From positions 1 through 64,000 of the forward strand of contig CBDFKQ010000025.1 in assembly GCA_965248855.1 (NCBI GenBank): a stretch of DNA of 64,000 nucleotides, written 5' to 3'. Of this stretch, positions 39,897-49,027 are shown piece by piece. The notes below the pieces were generated by a model that saw only the letters and a program-made list of their open reading frames with translations, made no database searches and was not told the DNA's origin. Position 1 is the stretch's first letter, and each line of letters starts with the position of its first letter. The position numbers and the translations under genes are program-made. Source of the DNA: CBDFKQ01 sp965248855. GTDB lineage: Bacteria; Bacteroidota; Bacteroidia; Cytophagales; 172606-1.

Positions 39897-40307
39897 ATGA
39901 CTATATTTAAAATATTAAAATGTCTTTTGATTCTTTTTATAAATGTGGCATGTATAAAAACCTATTGTCAAAATAAAGACACTATTAGAAAGAATCATAT
40001 AAAAAATCATAAATTAATATCAAACCGTGTACTGCCTTCATATCCAGGTGGAAAAGATTCTTTGAATACCTTTTTAAAATACAATTTAAAAAAACCTTTA
40101 GGGGTAAATGATGGAGTTGTAATTTTAGATTTCTTAGTGAACGAAACCGGGATTATTTCTAATATTAAAATTTTAAAACCTTTAAACCAGCATTGTGATA
40201 ACGAAGCTATTCGTGTAATAAAATTAATGCCGAAATGGGTTCCAGGAAAGATAATTGGTAAATTAATTTCTACCAGATATACTATCCAAATTAGTTTTAA
40301 AAAGTGA
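39897..40307 (+). CDS. Exported protein with a TonB C-terminal-like domain
   Basis: 136 residues with a signal peptide (MTIFKILKCLLILFINVACIKTYCQ) and a domain containing RVLPSYPGGKDSLNTFLKYNL, then GVVILDFLVNETGIISNIKI and EAIRVIKLMPKWVPGKIIGK. This is the TonB-C pattern (PxxPGG, V-x-F-x-V-x-x-x-G, then a helix and W-x-P/A-G). It lacks the TonB membrane anchor and proline-rich linker, so it is a free periplasmic version, common in Bacteroidota and of unknown role. Confidence 0.8.
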   Translation: MTIFKILKCLLILFINVACIKTYCQNKDTIRKNHIKNHKLISNRVLPSYPGGKDSLNTFLKYNLKKPLGVNDGVVILDFLVNETGIISNIKILKPLNQHCDNEAIRVIKLMPKWVPGKIIGKLISTRYTIQISFKK

Positions 40308-40397
40308 CTCTACTGGAATAATAACATAGTAAAGCTTTATTTACATTTTTGAGTAATAAATTTGGCCTTCGAAAGGTTTTATTAAATTATTATTTTG

Positions 40398-42794
40398 ATG
40401 CCGTTAATAAATTTTGATAAATATGCTAACGCCCTTATAATCATCACTTTTTTTTTAGGCTTAAGCCAGGTTTTTGCTCAAAAAGAAACAGACAAATGGT
40501 ATTTTGGCAGGAACTCCGGGTTAGACTTTTCTACTAGTCCTCCAACTCCTTTAACAAATGGGAAGCTGTATACAGAGGAGGGATGTTCTTCTATTTCAGA
40601 TAAAAAAGGAAATCTTCTTTTTTATACAGATGGCAGTACCATATATAATAAAAACCATTTATTAATGGAAAGTGGGCTTCATGGCAGTTTTACATCTGCT
40701 CAATCCGCACTGATCATTCCCAACCCGGGACATTCCTCAATTTATTATGTTTTTACTGCAGGGCAAGGAGGCTATATACCCAATGGCGATAAATTTAGAG
40801 AAGCTTCGTATTCTGAAGTAAATATGTGCCTCAATAATGGACTGGGAGGGGTTATATCATCAAAAAAAAATATAGTTTTAAATAGTAATGTAACCGAAAA
40901 ACTTACTGCTGTCCTACATCAAAATGGAACTGACATTTGGGTGATGTATCATGCATGGGAGAGCAATTCATTTTTAGCTTACCTGATAACAGCGGAAGGT
41001 GTTAAACAAACTCCTGTTATCAGTAAATGTGGAACCGTTCATAAAGATTTTCCTCCTCAAAATCCCCACTATTTCAATCAAAGCTTCTTTGCCAACACAC
41101 TGGGGGAGATGAAGTTTTCCGCTCAGGGAGATAAATTAGCCTTAGCAGAATACCAAATTAATATTATAGAACTTTTTGATTTTGATAATTTTACCGGGGT
41201 CATTTCTAATGTACAAACCCTACAGAAACAAGATCCAAACAAGTTTCAGGGATTAACTTTTGGAATTGGGTTTTCCCCTGATGGAAATCAGTTATACGCA
41301 ACAAATACGATTCTTATTACGAAAAGATCAACGGGAGTTGATTCTATAAATAATAAACTTGTTAAATATAATTTAAATGCCGGTAATACACAGGATATCA
41401 TTAACTCTGTTGCCACATTATATAGTTACTATAGTAATTTCGAAGAGTTTGGGACATTACAGTTAGCTATTGATGGTAAATTATATTGTCAAAGAGGTAC
41501 TTTAAGCCTAAATAGTGATATCTTGGGCGTCATTGGAAATCCTAATTCAGTTGATATTAATAATATAGCTTACCAACATAATGGAGTTTTCTTACACGCA
41601 ACATATCCCAACCAAGATGTATCAACCTTTTTAGGTTTGCCAAATTTTTTGGCCAGTTACTTTACGACATCTCCATACATTATTAGCAACCCCTCTTGTA
41701 ATGATAGAATATCTAATTTTAAAATTATAAATGATAAAGATATAATAGGAGTAAAATGGAATTTTGGGGATTCTCTTTCAGGACAAAGCAATGTTTCAAA
41801 TTCTTTTAACCCTTCACATGCCTATAGTTTAAACGGTATTTATGAGGCTAATGCTATAATAACATTATCAAATAATTCTACAAAAAAGATAATTAAGAAA
41901 ATATACATTGATTATCTATCTGATAATTTTTTAGGAAAAGACACTGCAATAGAAATTGGTCAAACATTTACAATTGATCTGACTAATTTAAATTCTGTAA
42001 TAGCTTGGCAAGATGGGAGCACAAATTTAAGATATACTGTTAGTAAACCCGGGACATATTGGGCAGAGATTTGTAAAGATGGTTGTTCCAAGAAAGATAC
42101 TATAAATGTACTTTGTAAAAGAAGTACAATAACCCTTGGACCTGACAAGGTTGTTTGTGATAAATCGTTTGAACTTTTAGATGCCTCGATCCCAGGTGGT
42201 GAGTATCTATGGCAAGACGGTTCTCAGAATAGTCAGTTTAAAGTTACCAAAACAGGAAAATATTATGCTTTGGCTAAAAATCAATGTGGAGCATATGCAG
42301 ATACTGTTAATATCACTTTTGAGAATTCACCCAAACTTTCATTTACAGATACTACAATTTGTTATGGAAAAAAAATGGAATTGGATTTATCCTACTTAAA
42401 ACAACAAGGCTATGTATTAAGGTCAGATAATTTAAAAGGCTCTATTCTTGAATTTTCTTTACCGGGTATTTATAAACTTACATTAAACACAAAAAATTGC
42501 ATTTATCAATATGAGGTAAAAATAAGCTTTGATGAATGTAACAAAGATATGATGGTTCCAAATGTATTTACTCCTAACGGTGATTTGCAAAATGAAAGTT
42601 TTAAACTAATTGGATTTGAACCGGGTAAATGGGCTTTGCATATTTTTAACCGAATCGGAAAGGAGGTATTTTCTAAAAATGCATATACTAATGATTGGAA
42701 TGGAGACGGATTAAGCTCGGGTGTTTATTACTATTTTCTGCAGGATTCTAAAAGTGATAAAAGCTTTAAAGGCTGGGTTGAAATTATAAGGTAA
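40398..42794 (+). CDS. PKD-domain protein secreted by the type IX system (type B sorting domain)
   Basis: 798 residues from ATG 40398. Signal peptide (ends FAQ near residue 29). The N-terminal 400 residues (WYFGRNSGLDFS start, repeated GNLLFYTDG and LALAEYQIN-type strands) look like a beta-propeller. A PKD domain with WNFGDSLSGQS follows near residue 455, then immunoglobulin-like modules. The C-terminus VPNVFTPNGDLQNESF ... GLSSGVYYYF is the gliding-motility-associated (CHU_C) type B sorting signal, which directs export through the type IX secretion system. A surface or secreted protein, probably not itself a motility component. Confidence 0.9.
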   Translation: MPLINFDKYANALIIITFFLGLSQVFAQKETDKWYFGRNSGLDFSTSPPTPLTNGKLYTEEGCSSISDKKGNLLFYTDGSTIYNKNHLLMESGLHGSFTSAQSALIIPNPGHSSIYYVFTAGQGGYIPNGDKFREASYSEVNMCLNNGLGGVISSKKNIVLNSNVTEKLTAVLHQNGTDIWVMYHAWESNSFLAYLITAEGVKQTPVISKCGTVHKDFPPQNPHYFNQSFFANTLGEMKFSAQGDKLALAEYQINIIELFDFDNFTGVISNVQTLQKQDPNKFQGLTFGIGFSPDGNQLYATNTILITKRSTGVDSINNKLVKYNLNAGNTQDIINSVATLYSYYSNFEEFGTLQLAIDGKLYCQRGTLSLNSDILGVIGNPNSVDINNIAYQHNGVFLHATYPNQDVSTFLGLPNFLASYFTTSPYIISNPSCNDRISNFKIINDKDIIGVKWNFGDSLSGQSNVSNSFNPSHAYSLNGIYEANAIITLSNNSTKKIIKKIYIDYLSDNFLGKDTAIEIGQTFTIDLTNLNSVIAWQDGSTNLRYTVSKPGTYWAEICKDGCSKKDTINVLCKRSTITLGPDKVVCDKSFELLDASIPGGEYLWQDGSQNSQFKVTKTGKYYALAKNQCGAYADTVNITFENSPKLSFTDTTICYGKKMELDLSYLKQQGYVLRSDNLKGSILEFSLPGIYKLTLNTKNCIYQYEVKISFDECNKDMMVPNVFTPNGDLQNESFKLIGFEPGKWALHIFNRIGKEVFSKNAYTNDWNGDGLSSGVYYYFLQDSKSDKSFKGWVEIIR

Positions 42795-43140
42795 ACAAAA
42801 ATGATCGAACAATAGTTAACGTTGTGGAACGAACTTTAACTTAATGTTCCATCCTCGCATGAATTCCCTTTGTTAATTCTACCCCTTTTATCTTCTCCTA
42901 TATTAGAGTTTAATGCAATTGAAGTTCTTAAAGTCTGAACAAAATGAAATAAGCTCCAAACCGGCTTGCTGTAAAATTTTTCCTTTTTTCCGGGGGAATA
43001 CCACTTTTCCGAATGAGTATCTAATCTGACCATTATTTGCTGCGTTGGGTTATTTTTATAAATTGCACACAAAAGTAAATTGGCAGTATAGTTTTGTTTT
43101 ATCTGTTTAAAGCATATATTATACTTTAAATAGATATTTT
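42795..43140. other. Intergenic region with one doubtful minus-strand ORF
   Basis: This 346-base stretch holds a 78-codon minus-strand frame at 42836-43072 that resembles nothing I know and has composition different from its neighbours. I do not accept it as a gene. The right end should carry the XRE regulator promoter. GTTCC/GGAAC half sites near 42824 and 42847 are the only repeat noted. Confidence 0.35.
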
Positions 43141-43518
43141 ATGAAAATCGGAAATAAGATTAAAAAAATAAGGGAATTAAAGAATTATACGCAGGAATAC
43201 ATGGCTGACCGCTTAGGTATTAACCAATCCGGTTATTCAAGAATAGAAAATGATACCAGTGATATAACTTTATCCCAGATAGATAAACTTTCGGAAATCT
43301 TTAATATTAAAGTAGATGATCTACTCAACTTTGATGAAAAATTCGTTTTTAATAATTCAAATTTTAACACTTTTTTTGGAAATTATTATAATGAAATGAA
43401 TGAAAAAGAAAAGGAACTACATCAAAGAGAACTTGAATTGCATTTGAAAACAATTAAGCTACTGGAGGATAAAATAAGTTTTTTAGAACAAATGAATGCT
43501 ACAAAAGGAAGTAATTAA
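43141..43518 (+). CDS. XRE family transcriptional regulator with C-terminal coiled coil
   Basis: 125 residues. Residues 1-65 form a helix-turn-helix domain (KIKKIRELKNYTQEYMADRLGI, QSGYSRIENDTS, LSEIFNIKVDDLL). Residues about 85-120 are a charged coiled coil for dimerisation. It lies about 730 bases before the start of the viral-type gene block and faces it, so it may control that element or be an unrelated chromosomal regulator. Confidence 0.85.
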   Translation: MKIGNKIKKIRELKNYTQEYMADRLGINQSGYSRIENDTSDITLSQIDKLSEIFNIKVDDLLNFDEKFVFNNSNFNTFFGNYYNEMNEKEKELHQRELELHLKTIKLLEDKISFLEQMNATKGSN

Positions 43519-43527
43519 AAAGCTAAT

Positions 43528-43671
43528 ATGGTTCCTACTTTTATATTTAAAAGTTATTTCTTTCTGGAATTGATAGTCTATTTATTTATTTTAACGTTTG
43601 TAATCATTTTAAATCAATTGTTTGGCTTTGTTTATTTAAGGAATGCTTCTATATTCATAGCTATATTATAG
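43528..43671 (+). CDS. Possible small membrane protein (47 residues)
   Basis: A short frame from ATG 43528 to TAG 43671, beginning 9 bases after the XRE stop. Its product (MVPTFIFKSYFFLELIVYLF, continuing ILTFVIILNQLFG) is one long hydrophobic helix with a second weak one. No homologue is known to me. The position suggests cotranscription with the regulator, but an AT-rich chance ORF is also possible. Confidence 0.3.
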   Translation: MVPTFIFKSYFFLELIVYLFILTFVIILNQLFGFVYLRNASIFIAIL

Positions 43672-43685
43672 AAATTTCGGGTTTA

Positions 43686-44246
43686 ATGAATAAAACTTTC
43701 TATCAGATACCCCCTATGAATGAAGAAACAAAAATTACCAATTTTGCCTGGCTTAATAAAAATATTGTTGAGATTGGTGAGGAGGATTGGCATGACGACA
43801 TGGTAATGAAGATTAGTAATATTCCTGATTATGAATTTTTTGAACCAGGAAGTATAGAAGTTGGAAACATTAATCCTAAAGACATCAAAGGCATAAATTA
43901 TTTTCCAGATTATAATTCTTCTAAAGATATTACTTGGATGGGATTATTAAACGAGTTAAAGCGATTTTATAGAATAAAGAAAAATATGAAGTCACATGCT
44001 CAACTTATTGAACACGTCCATAATGATTATAAAATAGAAAGGCGGACAGTCAGTAAATATAGAGATATTTATATAACTACCTGTGGACAGCATCGCCTTT
44101 GCTTAGCTAAATTTTTAAATGTAGAAAAAGTTACGGTAACCATTACGGAGTATAAGATTAATTGGGAACAATATGAGAGATTTTTAAAATCAACTCTTCA
44201 ATTAACCAAAACGAAAGAATATATTTCCCCTTTATATTATTTTTAA
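43686..44246 (+). CDS. ParB/sulfiredoxin-fold-like protein, unknown function
   Basis: 186 residues; a second in-frame ATG at 43716 is also possible. Residues about 115-160 (KYRDIYITTCGQHRLCLAKF, then LNVEKVTVTITEY) match the ParB nuclease-domain pattern D/x-GQHR-x-x-A-x-x-L-x-V. The DNA-binding helix-turn-helix of true ParB proteins is absent. Similar stand-alone ParB-fold proteins are common on mobile elements. It ends 9 bases from the convergent viral-type operon. Confidence 0.5.
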   Translation: MNKTFYQIPPMNEETKITNFAWLNKNIVEIGEEDWHDDMVMKISNIPDYEFFEPGSIEVGNINPKDIKGINYFPDYNSSKDITWMGLLNELKRFYRIKKNMKSHAQLIEHVHNDYKIERRTVSKYRDIYITTCGQHRLCLAKFLNVEKVTVTITEYKINWEQYERFLKSTLQLTKTKEYISPLYYF

Positions 44247-44255
44247 TTAATATGC

Positions 44256-44771
44256 CTAAAAACCCCTTCCAACTACAAAAGCGATTAAAACTACCCCTAC
44301 CATAGTGGTAGTTTTTTTTATTTTCTTCCAGACTATTTTCCGTTTTTCCTTCCTGTCTTGTTTTTTATCAATAGCCATATTACCGTTCGCATCAATTTTG
44401 ATGGGTGGCATGGGATCAGGAAGTTTGTAATCATTTTCAAAAATAATCCCTTTCGAGTTGATGGTCTGAATGATTAAATCATTGCCTTTGGTTTGGATGG
44501 AGTTGATAATGGTTTCTTTCTCCAGCTTTTTCCTTCTGGCCGTATCAGGTAAATAAATATAAACAGGATAAGGCTTGATCCTTTCCTTTATCTGCACTTC
44601 AATTTTAGGGTAAGGCTTAGGAATGTAAACCGTATCATTGGGAAGCCTTTCAGTTAAAATAACAGGTTTACGAGAACAACGGCCAAGCAGCCATGCTAAA
44701 AACAATAACAGCATGGCCACTATTATAATTTTTATTTTTGGGTTAATTTGGGGGTTTAGTGTTATAGCCAT
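44256..44771 (-). CDS. Two-span spanin-like lysis protein
   Basis: 171 residues with an N-terminal membrane helix (KIIIVAMLLLFLAWLLG), a proline- and charge-rich periplasmic middle (about 35-145) and a C-terminal helix (TTTMVGVVLIAFVVG). A protein with a span at each end and a linker between fits a single-chain spanin that would join inner and outer membranes at lysis. It is the last gene of the operon, directly after the endolysin (stop and start share one base). Spanins are judged by layout, not sequence, so this is inference. Confidence 0.5.
   Translation of the reverse strand: MAITLNPQINPKIKIIIVAMLLLFLAWLLGRCSRKPVILTERLPNDTVYIPKPYPKIEVQIKERIKPYPVYIYLPDTARRKKLEKETIINSIQTKGNDLIIQTINSKGIIFENDYKLPDPMPPIKIDANGNMAIDKKQDRKEKRKIVWKKIKKTTTMVGVVLIAFVVGRGF
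44297..44319 (+). terminator. Intrinsic terminator for the ParB-fold gene, inside the end of the opposing gene
   Basis: CTACCA and TGGTAG (6-bp stem, 3-base loop, 44297-44311), with a longer alternative stem of AAAACTACC and GGTAGTTTT, followed by eight T residues on the plus strand. It lies within the coding end of the minus-strand spanin-like gene. Confidence 0.6.
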
Positions 44772-45340
44772 TATTCAAACCAGTTAGCGACCTGAAACAC
44801 CATCCTCTTACTCCTAACCTTCCTGTAAACGCCTATCCCTTCGCTACCGCCATTATCATTAGTATTTCCCTCAATTGTTGTTAAGTAACTGTTTCCAAAA
44901 GCTTGCGGGTTCCAATCCTCAATGATCCCTATATGCCCAATGCGCCTGGCATAGTAATCAAATACAAAATATAAATCCGACTGCTTTGGCTGAGTTGTTA
45001 TACCTTTCCTTTTTACCTGCATCCCCCTGCTATAAATAATTTTATCAGGCTTAGCATAGGCAGGTGCCCAGGCCGTTTTTGGAAAATTAGCCGGTAATGG
45101 CTGGCATTGGTTATAACACCAGGTAGTAAAGGCAGCACACCAGGCATAACCTCCAGTTAGCCCAACATCTTTTAGGTATTTTTCTACTTCTTTGCCTTTG
45201 TTAGAACCTAAAGGGTTTTCCCTAATTCCCACCTGAGAGCTGGCCGCCTGATAAATGCATTCCCGCTTTTGCATTATGGTTTGTGGCCATGCGTTTAGGG
45301 AAAATAGTAGAGATAATATTGATATTAATAAATATTTCAT
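44771..45340 (-). CDS. Exported CHAP-domain endolysin
   Basis: 189 residues. A signal peptide (MKYLLISILSLLFSLNAWPQ) leads to a CHAP-type amidase/endopeptidase domain: Cys in GYAWCAAFTTWC near residue 67, His in RRIGHIGIIED near 137, and an acidic/Asn site in TIEGNTND near 156. It would cut peptidoglycan cross-links at the end of the viral cycle. Carrying its own Sec signal means it does not strictly need a large-hole holin. Confidence 0.82.
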   Translation of the reverse strand: MKYLLISILSLLFSLNAWPQTIMQKRECIYQAASSQVGIRENPLGSNKGKEVEKYLKDVGLTGGYAWCAAFTTWCYNQCQPLPANFPKTAWAPAYAKPDKIIYSRGMQVKRKGITTQPKQSDLYFVFDYYARRIGHIGIIEDWNPQAFGNSYLTTIEGNTNDNGGSEGIGVYRKVRSKRMVFQVANWFE

Positions 45341-45352
45341 TTGAATAGCCGG

Positions 45353-45748
45353 TTAAAAGTTAATGATAGTTATGACCATCATAATAATAAAAAAGGCATA
45401 CATGCTAAAGGCTATTACCTGCTTTGCCCGCACCGGCATATTCGGCCAGTCTTTGCTTAAGCAGTGGAACAGATAATCAAATACATCCGGGAAACTTAAT
45501 TTCATCACAATACTTGCAAAACCTGAAGCGATTGAAATTGTTAAAATCGCGTAAATGAATTTCTGTGTAACCCCCAGGTCATAAGTTGCTGCTATCCCTC
45601 CGGAAAGGTGGTATAACCATATCTGGGAAACTAAAAGTATAATGCTTGCTATAGGCAAAAGAATCGCCCATTCGTTCCATTTCTTAAGCCAAATTGAAAG
45701 CTTTTCATTGAATAAATGCTTGATGATGTTTTTTAAAAATTCTTTCAT
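45353..45748 (-). CDS. Holin-like three-span membrane protein
   Basis: 131 residues with three predicted membrane helices (about 28-48, 65-85, 108-130) and short charged loops. Position directly before the endolysin and after a coiled-coil membrane protein fits a class I holin. No family is recognised. Confidence 0.5.
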   Translation of the reverse strand: MKEFLKNIIKHLFNEKLSIWLKKWNEWAILLPIASIILLVSQIWLYHLSGGIAATYDLGVTQKFIYAILTISIASGFASIVMKLSFPDVFDYLFHCLSKDWPNMPVRAKQVIAFSMYAFFIIMMVITIINF

Positions 45749-45759
45749 TTTGTTTATAT

Positions 45760-46068
45760 TTATTTGGTTAAAAGGATCCGGATATCTGCTTCCAGTTTTT
45801 CCAGGCGTTTGTCTATAGAGCTAAGCTCTACGCTACGGGCTTTCTCATCGCCCCTGTCCCGCTCATAGTTAGTGGCCAGGCTGGATTCTATTTGTGAAAT
45901 GGATTTGTGGGTTTCTTTTTCCTGCTCCCCTACATGGTGCCGAAGCAAGTCTACTTGTTTCTTCGTATCTTCCATTTCTGTAAAGACACTTTGCTTTAAA
46001 AAAAATCCAATGATGGTAATGACAAGGCCACCAATGGCCAGGATAATAGTTATAGTTAAATCGCTCAT
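45760..46068 (-). CDS. Membrane-anchored coiled-coil protein in the lysis cassette
   Basis: 102 residues. One N-terminal membrane helix (LTITIILAIGGLVITIIGFFL) is followed by a charged coiled coil to the C-terminus, with EKLEADIRILL at the end. The shape resembles XhlA-type holin partners of phages. It overlaps the previous gene by 4 bases. Confidence 0.5.
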   Translation of the reverse strand: MSDLTITIILAIGGLVITIIGFFLKQSVFTEMEDTKKQVDLLRHHVGEQEKETHKSISQIESSLATNYERDRGDEKARSVELSSIDKRLEKLEADIRILLTK

Positions 46069-46442
46069 TTTTTTTTCATTTTTCGGTTGAATTTTTTATT
46101 AGCCCCTGCCTCATAACCAAAATACTTTTCAAGTACCCGGAGTAGGGATTCCGATTCCTCACATATCTTTTGTACAATCTCTTTAAACTCTGTTTCTTCA
46201 TACAAACCCTGGTCTGTGAGCAGGCAAAGCACATTGCAAAGGCCGACTATTCTAAGCATCGGGGCTTTTAATACATGGTTAAAATGGTTATTACTTTGGT
46301 GGTCTAGGGACTGGATATATTGCTTAATCGCCCCGATCATTTGCAAGTGTTCCTCATTTCTTCCAAGCTCCTCTGACCGTAAAAAATCCAGTTGCCGGAG
46401 TATTTCCCTGATTGCGCTTGCCTGGTCAAAGTCATTGTACAT
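46065..46442 (-). CDS. Helical protein of unknown function
   Basis: 125 residues, almost all helical, with a basic C-terminal tail (KKFNRKMKKK). No known family. It overlaps the upstream glycosyltransferase-like gene by 11 bases and the downstream coiled-coil gene by 4, so it is a firm member of the operon. Confidence 0.6.
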   Translation of the reverse strand: MYNDFDQASAIREILRQLDFLRSEELGRNEEHLQMIGAIKQYIQSLDHQSNNHFNHVLKAPMLRIVGLCNVLCLLTDQGLYEETEFKEIVQKICEESESLLRVLEKYFGYEAGANKKFNRKMKKK

Positions 46443-47223
46443 ATTGTTTGATCCTTTTATAAACTGCAGGATAATTTGTTTTTACATATTCTTCCAATTG
46501 CCTGCAATTCCTTTCATCCTTTTTACATTTCCCCATCATGTGGGAAAAAGGCCGGTTACTAAAATCACCTAAGTTTTGATAGCCTTTATAAACCTGGTAT
46601 TTTAAAAGGGTACCGATACTTAAGTTATTTTCTTTGGCATAGCGGTAAGCAAAATAGGGCTCGGAGCAGGCTGCGAAAAAATGCGGGTCTTTGAACCTTT
46701 CTCTGTTCTCCTTTAAAAAGGCAAAAAGGCTTTCAGCGTATTTGCTTATATGCTTACTATTCTGAAAACCCAATACCCCTGTATGGATGGTTTCGTTTTC
46801 AGGTTTTAGTTCGATTCCAAGCTTTGCTAGCCTTTGGTTGTAGCACCACATATCTAAACTGTCCAGCTCTAGGTTTTGGCAAATTAAATCTGCCCGCAAA
46901 GATTCTTTCGGGATAGGTTCCCATAAGAATAAATCCCCATCTATAAACACAAAAGGTTCTTTCTGGCTTCTGCAAACAGTAATCTTGCAGGAGGTTTGAA
47001 AGTAGCTTTTATCAAAGTCCGGTTCCTGAACCATCACTTGATCATAAGAAAGTTGAAGCCTGTCAAGCAAGATTTCTTTTCCCGGTTGATCGGTATGCAG
47101 GTGTACCCGGTACCCAAACTTCTTCAGCTGGAGCAGGCTTAAGGCCCAAGACATATAATGAAATGCCGGCCCTAAAAAATCTCTCGGAACTTCCGGATAA
47201 AAATAAGCCTGTACAAAAATCAT
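46432..47223 (-). CDS. Glycosyltransferase-like protein (DUF6734-like)
   Basis: 263 residues. Features of a GT-A fold: an N-terminal strand (MIFVQAYFYPEVPRD), GYRVHLHTDQPGK, a metal-binding DxD in EPFVFIDGDLFLWEPIP near residue 92, and NETIHTGVLGFQNSK near residue 147. The whole resembles the DUF6734 family of putative sugar transferases. Inside a virus-like operon it might modify the particle, or the host surface to block reinfection. The sugar and acceptor cannot be told. Confidence 0.6.
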   Translation of the reverse strand: MIFVQAYFYPEVPRDFLGPAFHYMSWALSLLQLKKFGYRVHLHTDQPGKEILLDRLQLSYDQVMVQEPDFDKSYFQTSCKITVCRSQKEPFVFIDGDLFLWEPIPKESLRADLICQNLELDSLDMWCYNQRLAKLGIELKPENETIHTGVLGFQNSKHISKYAESLFAFLKENRERFKDPHFFAACSEPYFAYRYAKENNLSIGTLLKYQVYKGYQNLGDFSNRPFSHMMGKCKKDERNCRQLEEYVKTNYPAVYKRIKQYVQ

Positions 47224-47402
47224 GAACTGTATTTTTCAGTCAGTTGCCGGATCATTTCATTGTATTCCTTAACAGCGGCCAGGGTTTCTTTTTCAAGGTA
47301 TTCCAGGTTTTCATCCAGTACCTGAATCGCTGTGCCGTTGGCGGCATTGTTAGAGTTTTTAAATATATCCACCCAGGAGTTAAAATTGATTTTCATGTGC
47401 AT
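47220..47402 (-). CDS. Small helical protein
   Basis: 60 residues (or 58 from a second ATG), with a heptad-like helix LEYLEKETLAAVKEYNEMIR. It overlaps the following gene start by 4 bases (ATGA), which supports it as a translated operon member. No family recognised. Confidence 0.5.
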   Translation of the reverse strand: MHMKINFNSWVDIFKNSNNAANGTAIQVLDENLEYLEKETLAAVKEYNEMIRQLTEKYSS

Positions 47403-47449
47403 ATTATTAGCTGTTAGTTATTCCCGTTAATTATTTTCTAATTATTTTT

Positions 47450-49024
47450 TTAGTTACAAATTTGTGAATACTGGATATTTAAGGTGGTTTGCGGGGCGGT
47501 GCCGTTATTAAAATTTAGACGGTTATACCTCCAGTAAACCGGTACTTCTATCTTATTGATCCTGCCTGCCACAATGGTAACATTGAAATCAGGGTCGTTC
47601 CTCCATGTCGTGCCGTCATCGCTTATCTGTACCTGTGCAGTCGCATTGGCATCTGCGTAAATGCACCACCGGTTGGTTTTTACCTGGTTCCCCGGAAGGC
47701 CTGACCGCTGTGAATCTTTGGCAGGATAATTCACCGAAACACCGGCGGCCATAGCCCCCTTTACCTCTTGGCCTGAAGCATTGGCAAGGCCGGTGTTTAC
47801 ATATCCGCCAATTGCAACCGTGGGAGTACTGGAAAAGCCAACAGGTAAATATGCGCCGACAGGATAAATTCCGACACTTCCTGCAGCTATTAAGACTTCC
47901 GGGGGTTCCGGAAAATATACCGGTACTTTGTTATATGCAATGATTTCAGCAGGGATCCTTGGGGCTCCGGTTTCAAATACCCGGAGGTGGCCGAATTTCA
48001 AACTCTGGAACCCACCGGTGAGCCGGATAAAGAATTTATAATTTCTGCTTTCATCGGGTAGCTGTTCAAGGTAATCCGTTCTTTGGTCATAGGTTTGCAT
48101 CCCCGGCATGCCATAATCAAAATAGACCCCTTTATGGTTAATTTGTAATTGACTCATCGCCCGGTTAAAGGTGTTTTCACTATTTGTGTTTTCAGAATTT
48201 TGACCGTGTTTTTCCAATGCAGGTTGCTTTAAAAAATCCTTTTGTACCAGCACGCCATTATTGCAAACTTTTACCCTTGTTTCATATAAGGTTAGTGTTG
48301 TGGTGGTTTGGTATTCAATGGCTGAAACACTTACGTAATGGTTCCAATCTACAAGCCCTGTCACAGGATCTACTGATACAAAACCGGTTTCGAATGGCTC
48401 CAGTATAGTAGAGGGATAGAATAAACTTCCCCCGGCTGTGAACACATCAAACAGGGAATGTAATGGTAAAGTATAAAGCCCTTTGCTGAATAAATATAAA
48501 GATTTAGTATTCACTGATGGCGGGGCAAGGGTAATTATCCCACCTGCTACACCGGCCGAACCGCCGTCCGGGTTTAGGATATCAAAATTAGCGGTAAGGG
48601 CATCGGGTTTGGTCAGCTCATAACCGGTTACTTTAAGGTTGGGGTTAATCGTTGCAAAACCGGCTTGTAAAGCCTGAATCAATTGTCCAATATCAGAAGT
48701 AGTAGCACCGGCAGCCACTGCGGTAGCGATGGCCGTTAAAATCAGGCTTTGCGAAGTTTGTCCGGCAGCGGTGGCTTCTTTGCTTAATAAATCCTTAATT
48801 ACAGTCAGCAGAGAAGTTTGATCGTCCTGTTTCCCTGAAGTGGAAATGCTAGTCAAACTGTCTTTTATCGCTTGCAGTAAACTATCAGCCGTTACTTCCG
48901 TACCGATCAGGCTTGAAATATTATCGCTGATGGTTTGCAGTAAATCGGTTTGTGCATCCTGATTGGCACCGGTTGCCGGATACGCAAGTCCTGAAGTAGG
49001 AGTTTGTCCTTTGTTGATTGACAT
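47450..49024 (-). CDS. Fibre- or spike-like structural protein
   Basis: 524 residues. Residues about 20-125 form a run of short helices with a repeated pattern (DAQTDLLQTISDNI, DDQTSLLTVIKDLL, QTSQSLILTAIATA), as seen in shaft regions of phage fibres. The rest (about 130-524) is rich in beta-strand and glycine, with two or three compact domains and a final jelly-roll-like section (WRNDPDFNVTIVAGRINKIE). No signal peptide or membrane helix. It is the largest non-enzymatic protein of the operon and the best candidate for receptor binding. No specific family recognised. Confidence 0.55.
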   Translation of the reverse strand: MSINKGQTPTSGLAYPATGANQDAQTDLLQTISDNISSLIGTEVTADSLLQAIKDSLTSISTSGKQDDQTSLLTVIKDLLSKEATAAGQTSQSLILTAIATAVAAGATTSDIGQLIQALQAGFATINPNLKVTGYELTKPDALTANFDILNPDGGSAGVAGGIITLAPPSVNTKSLYLFSKGLYTLPLHSLFDVFTAGGSLFYPSTILEPFETGFVSVDPVTGLVDWNHYVSVSAIEYQTTTTLTLYETRVKVCNNGVLVQKDFLKQPALEKHGQNSENTNSENTFNRAMSQLQINHKGVYFDYGMPGMQTYDQRTDYLEQLPDESRNYKFFIRLTGGFQSLKFGHLRVFETGAPRIPAEIIAYNKVPVYFPEPPEVLIAAGSVGIYPVGAYLPVGFSSTPTVAIGGYVNTGLANASGQEVKGAMAAGVSVNYPAKDSQRSGLPGNQVKTNRWCIYADANATAQVQISDDGTTWRNDPDFNVTIVAGRINKIEVPVYWRYNRLNFNNGTAPQTTLNIQYSQICN

Positions 49025-49027
49025 TTT

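Noticed and set aside
42836..43072. 78-residue minus-strand ORF
   Set aside because: No family, no ribosome-binding or promoter signal, composition unlike its neighbours and no operon context.
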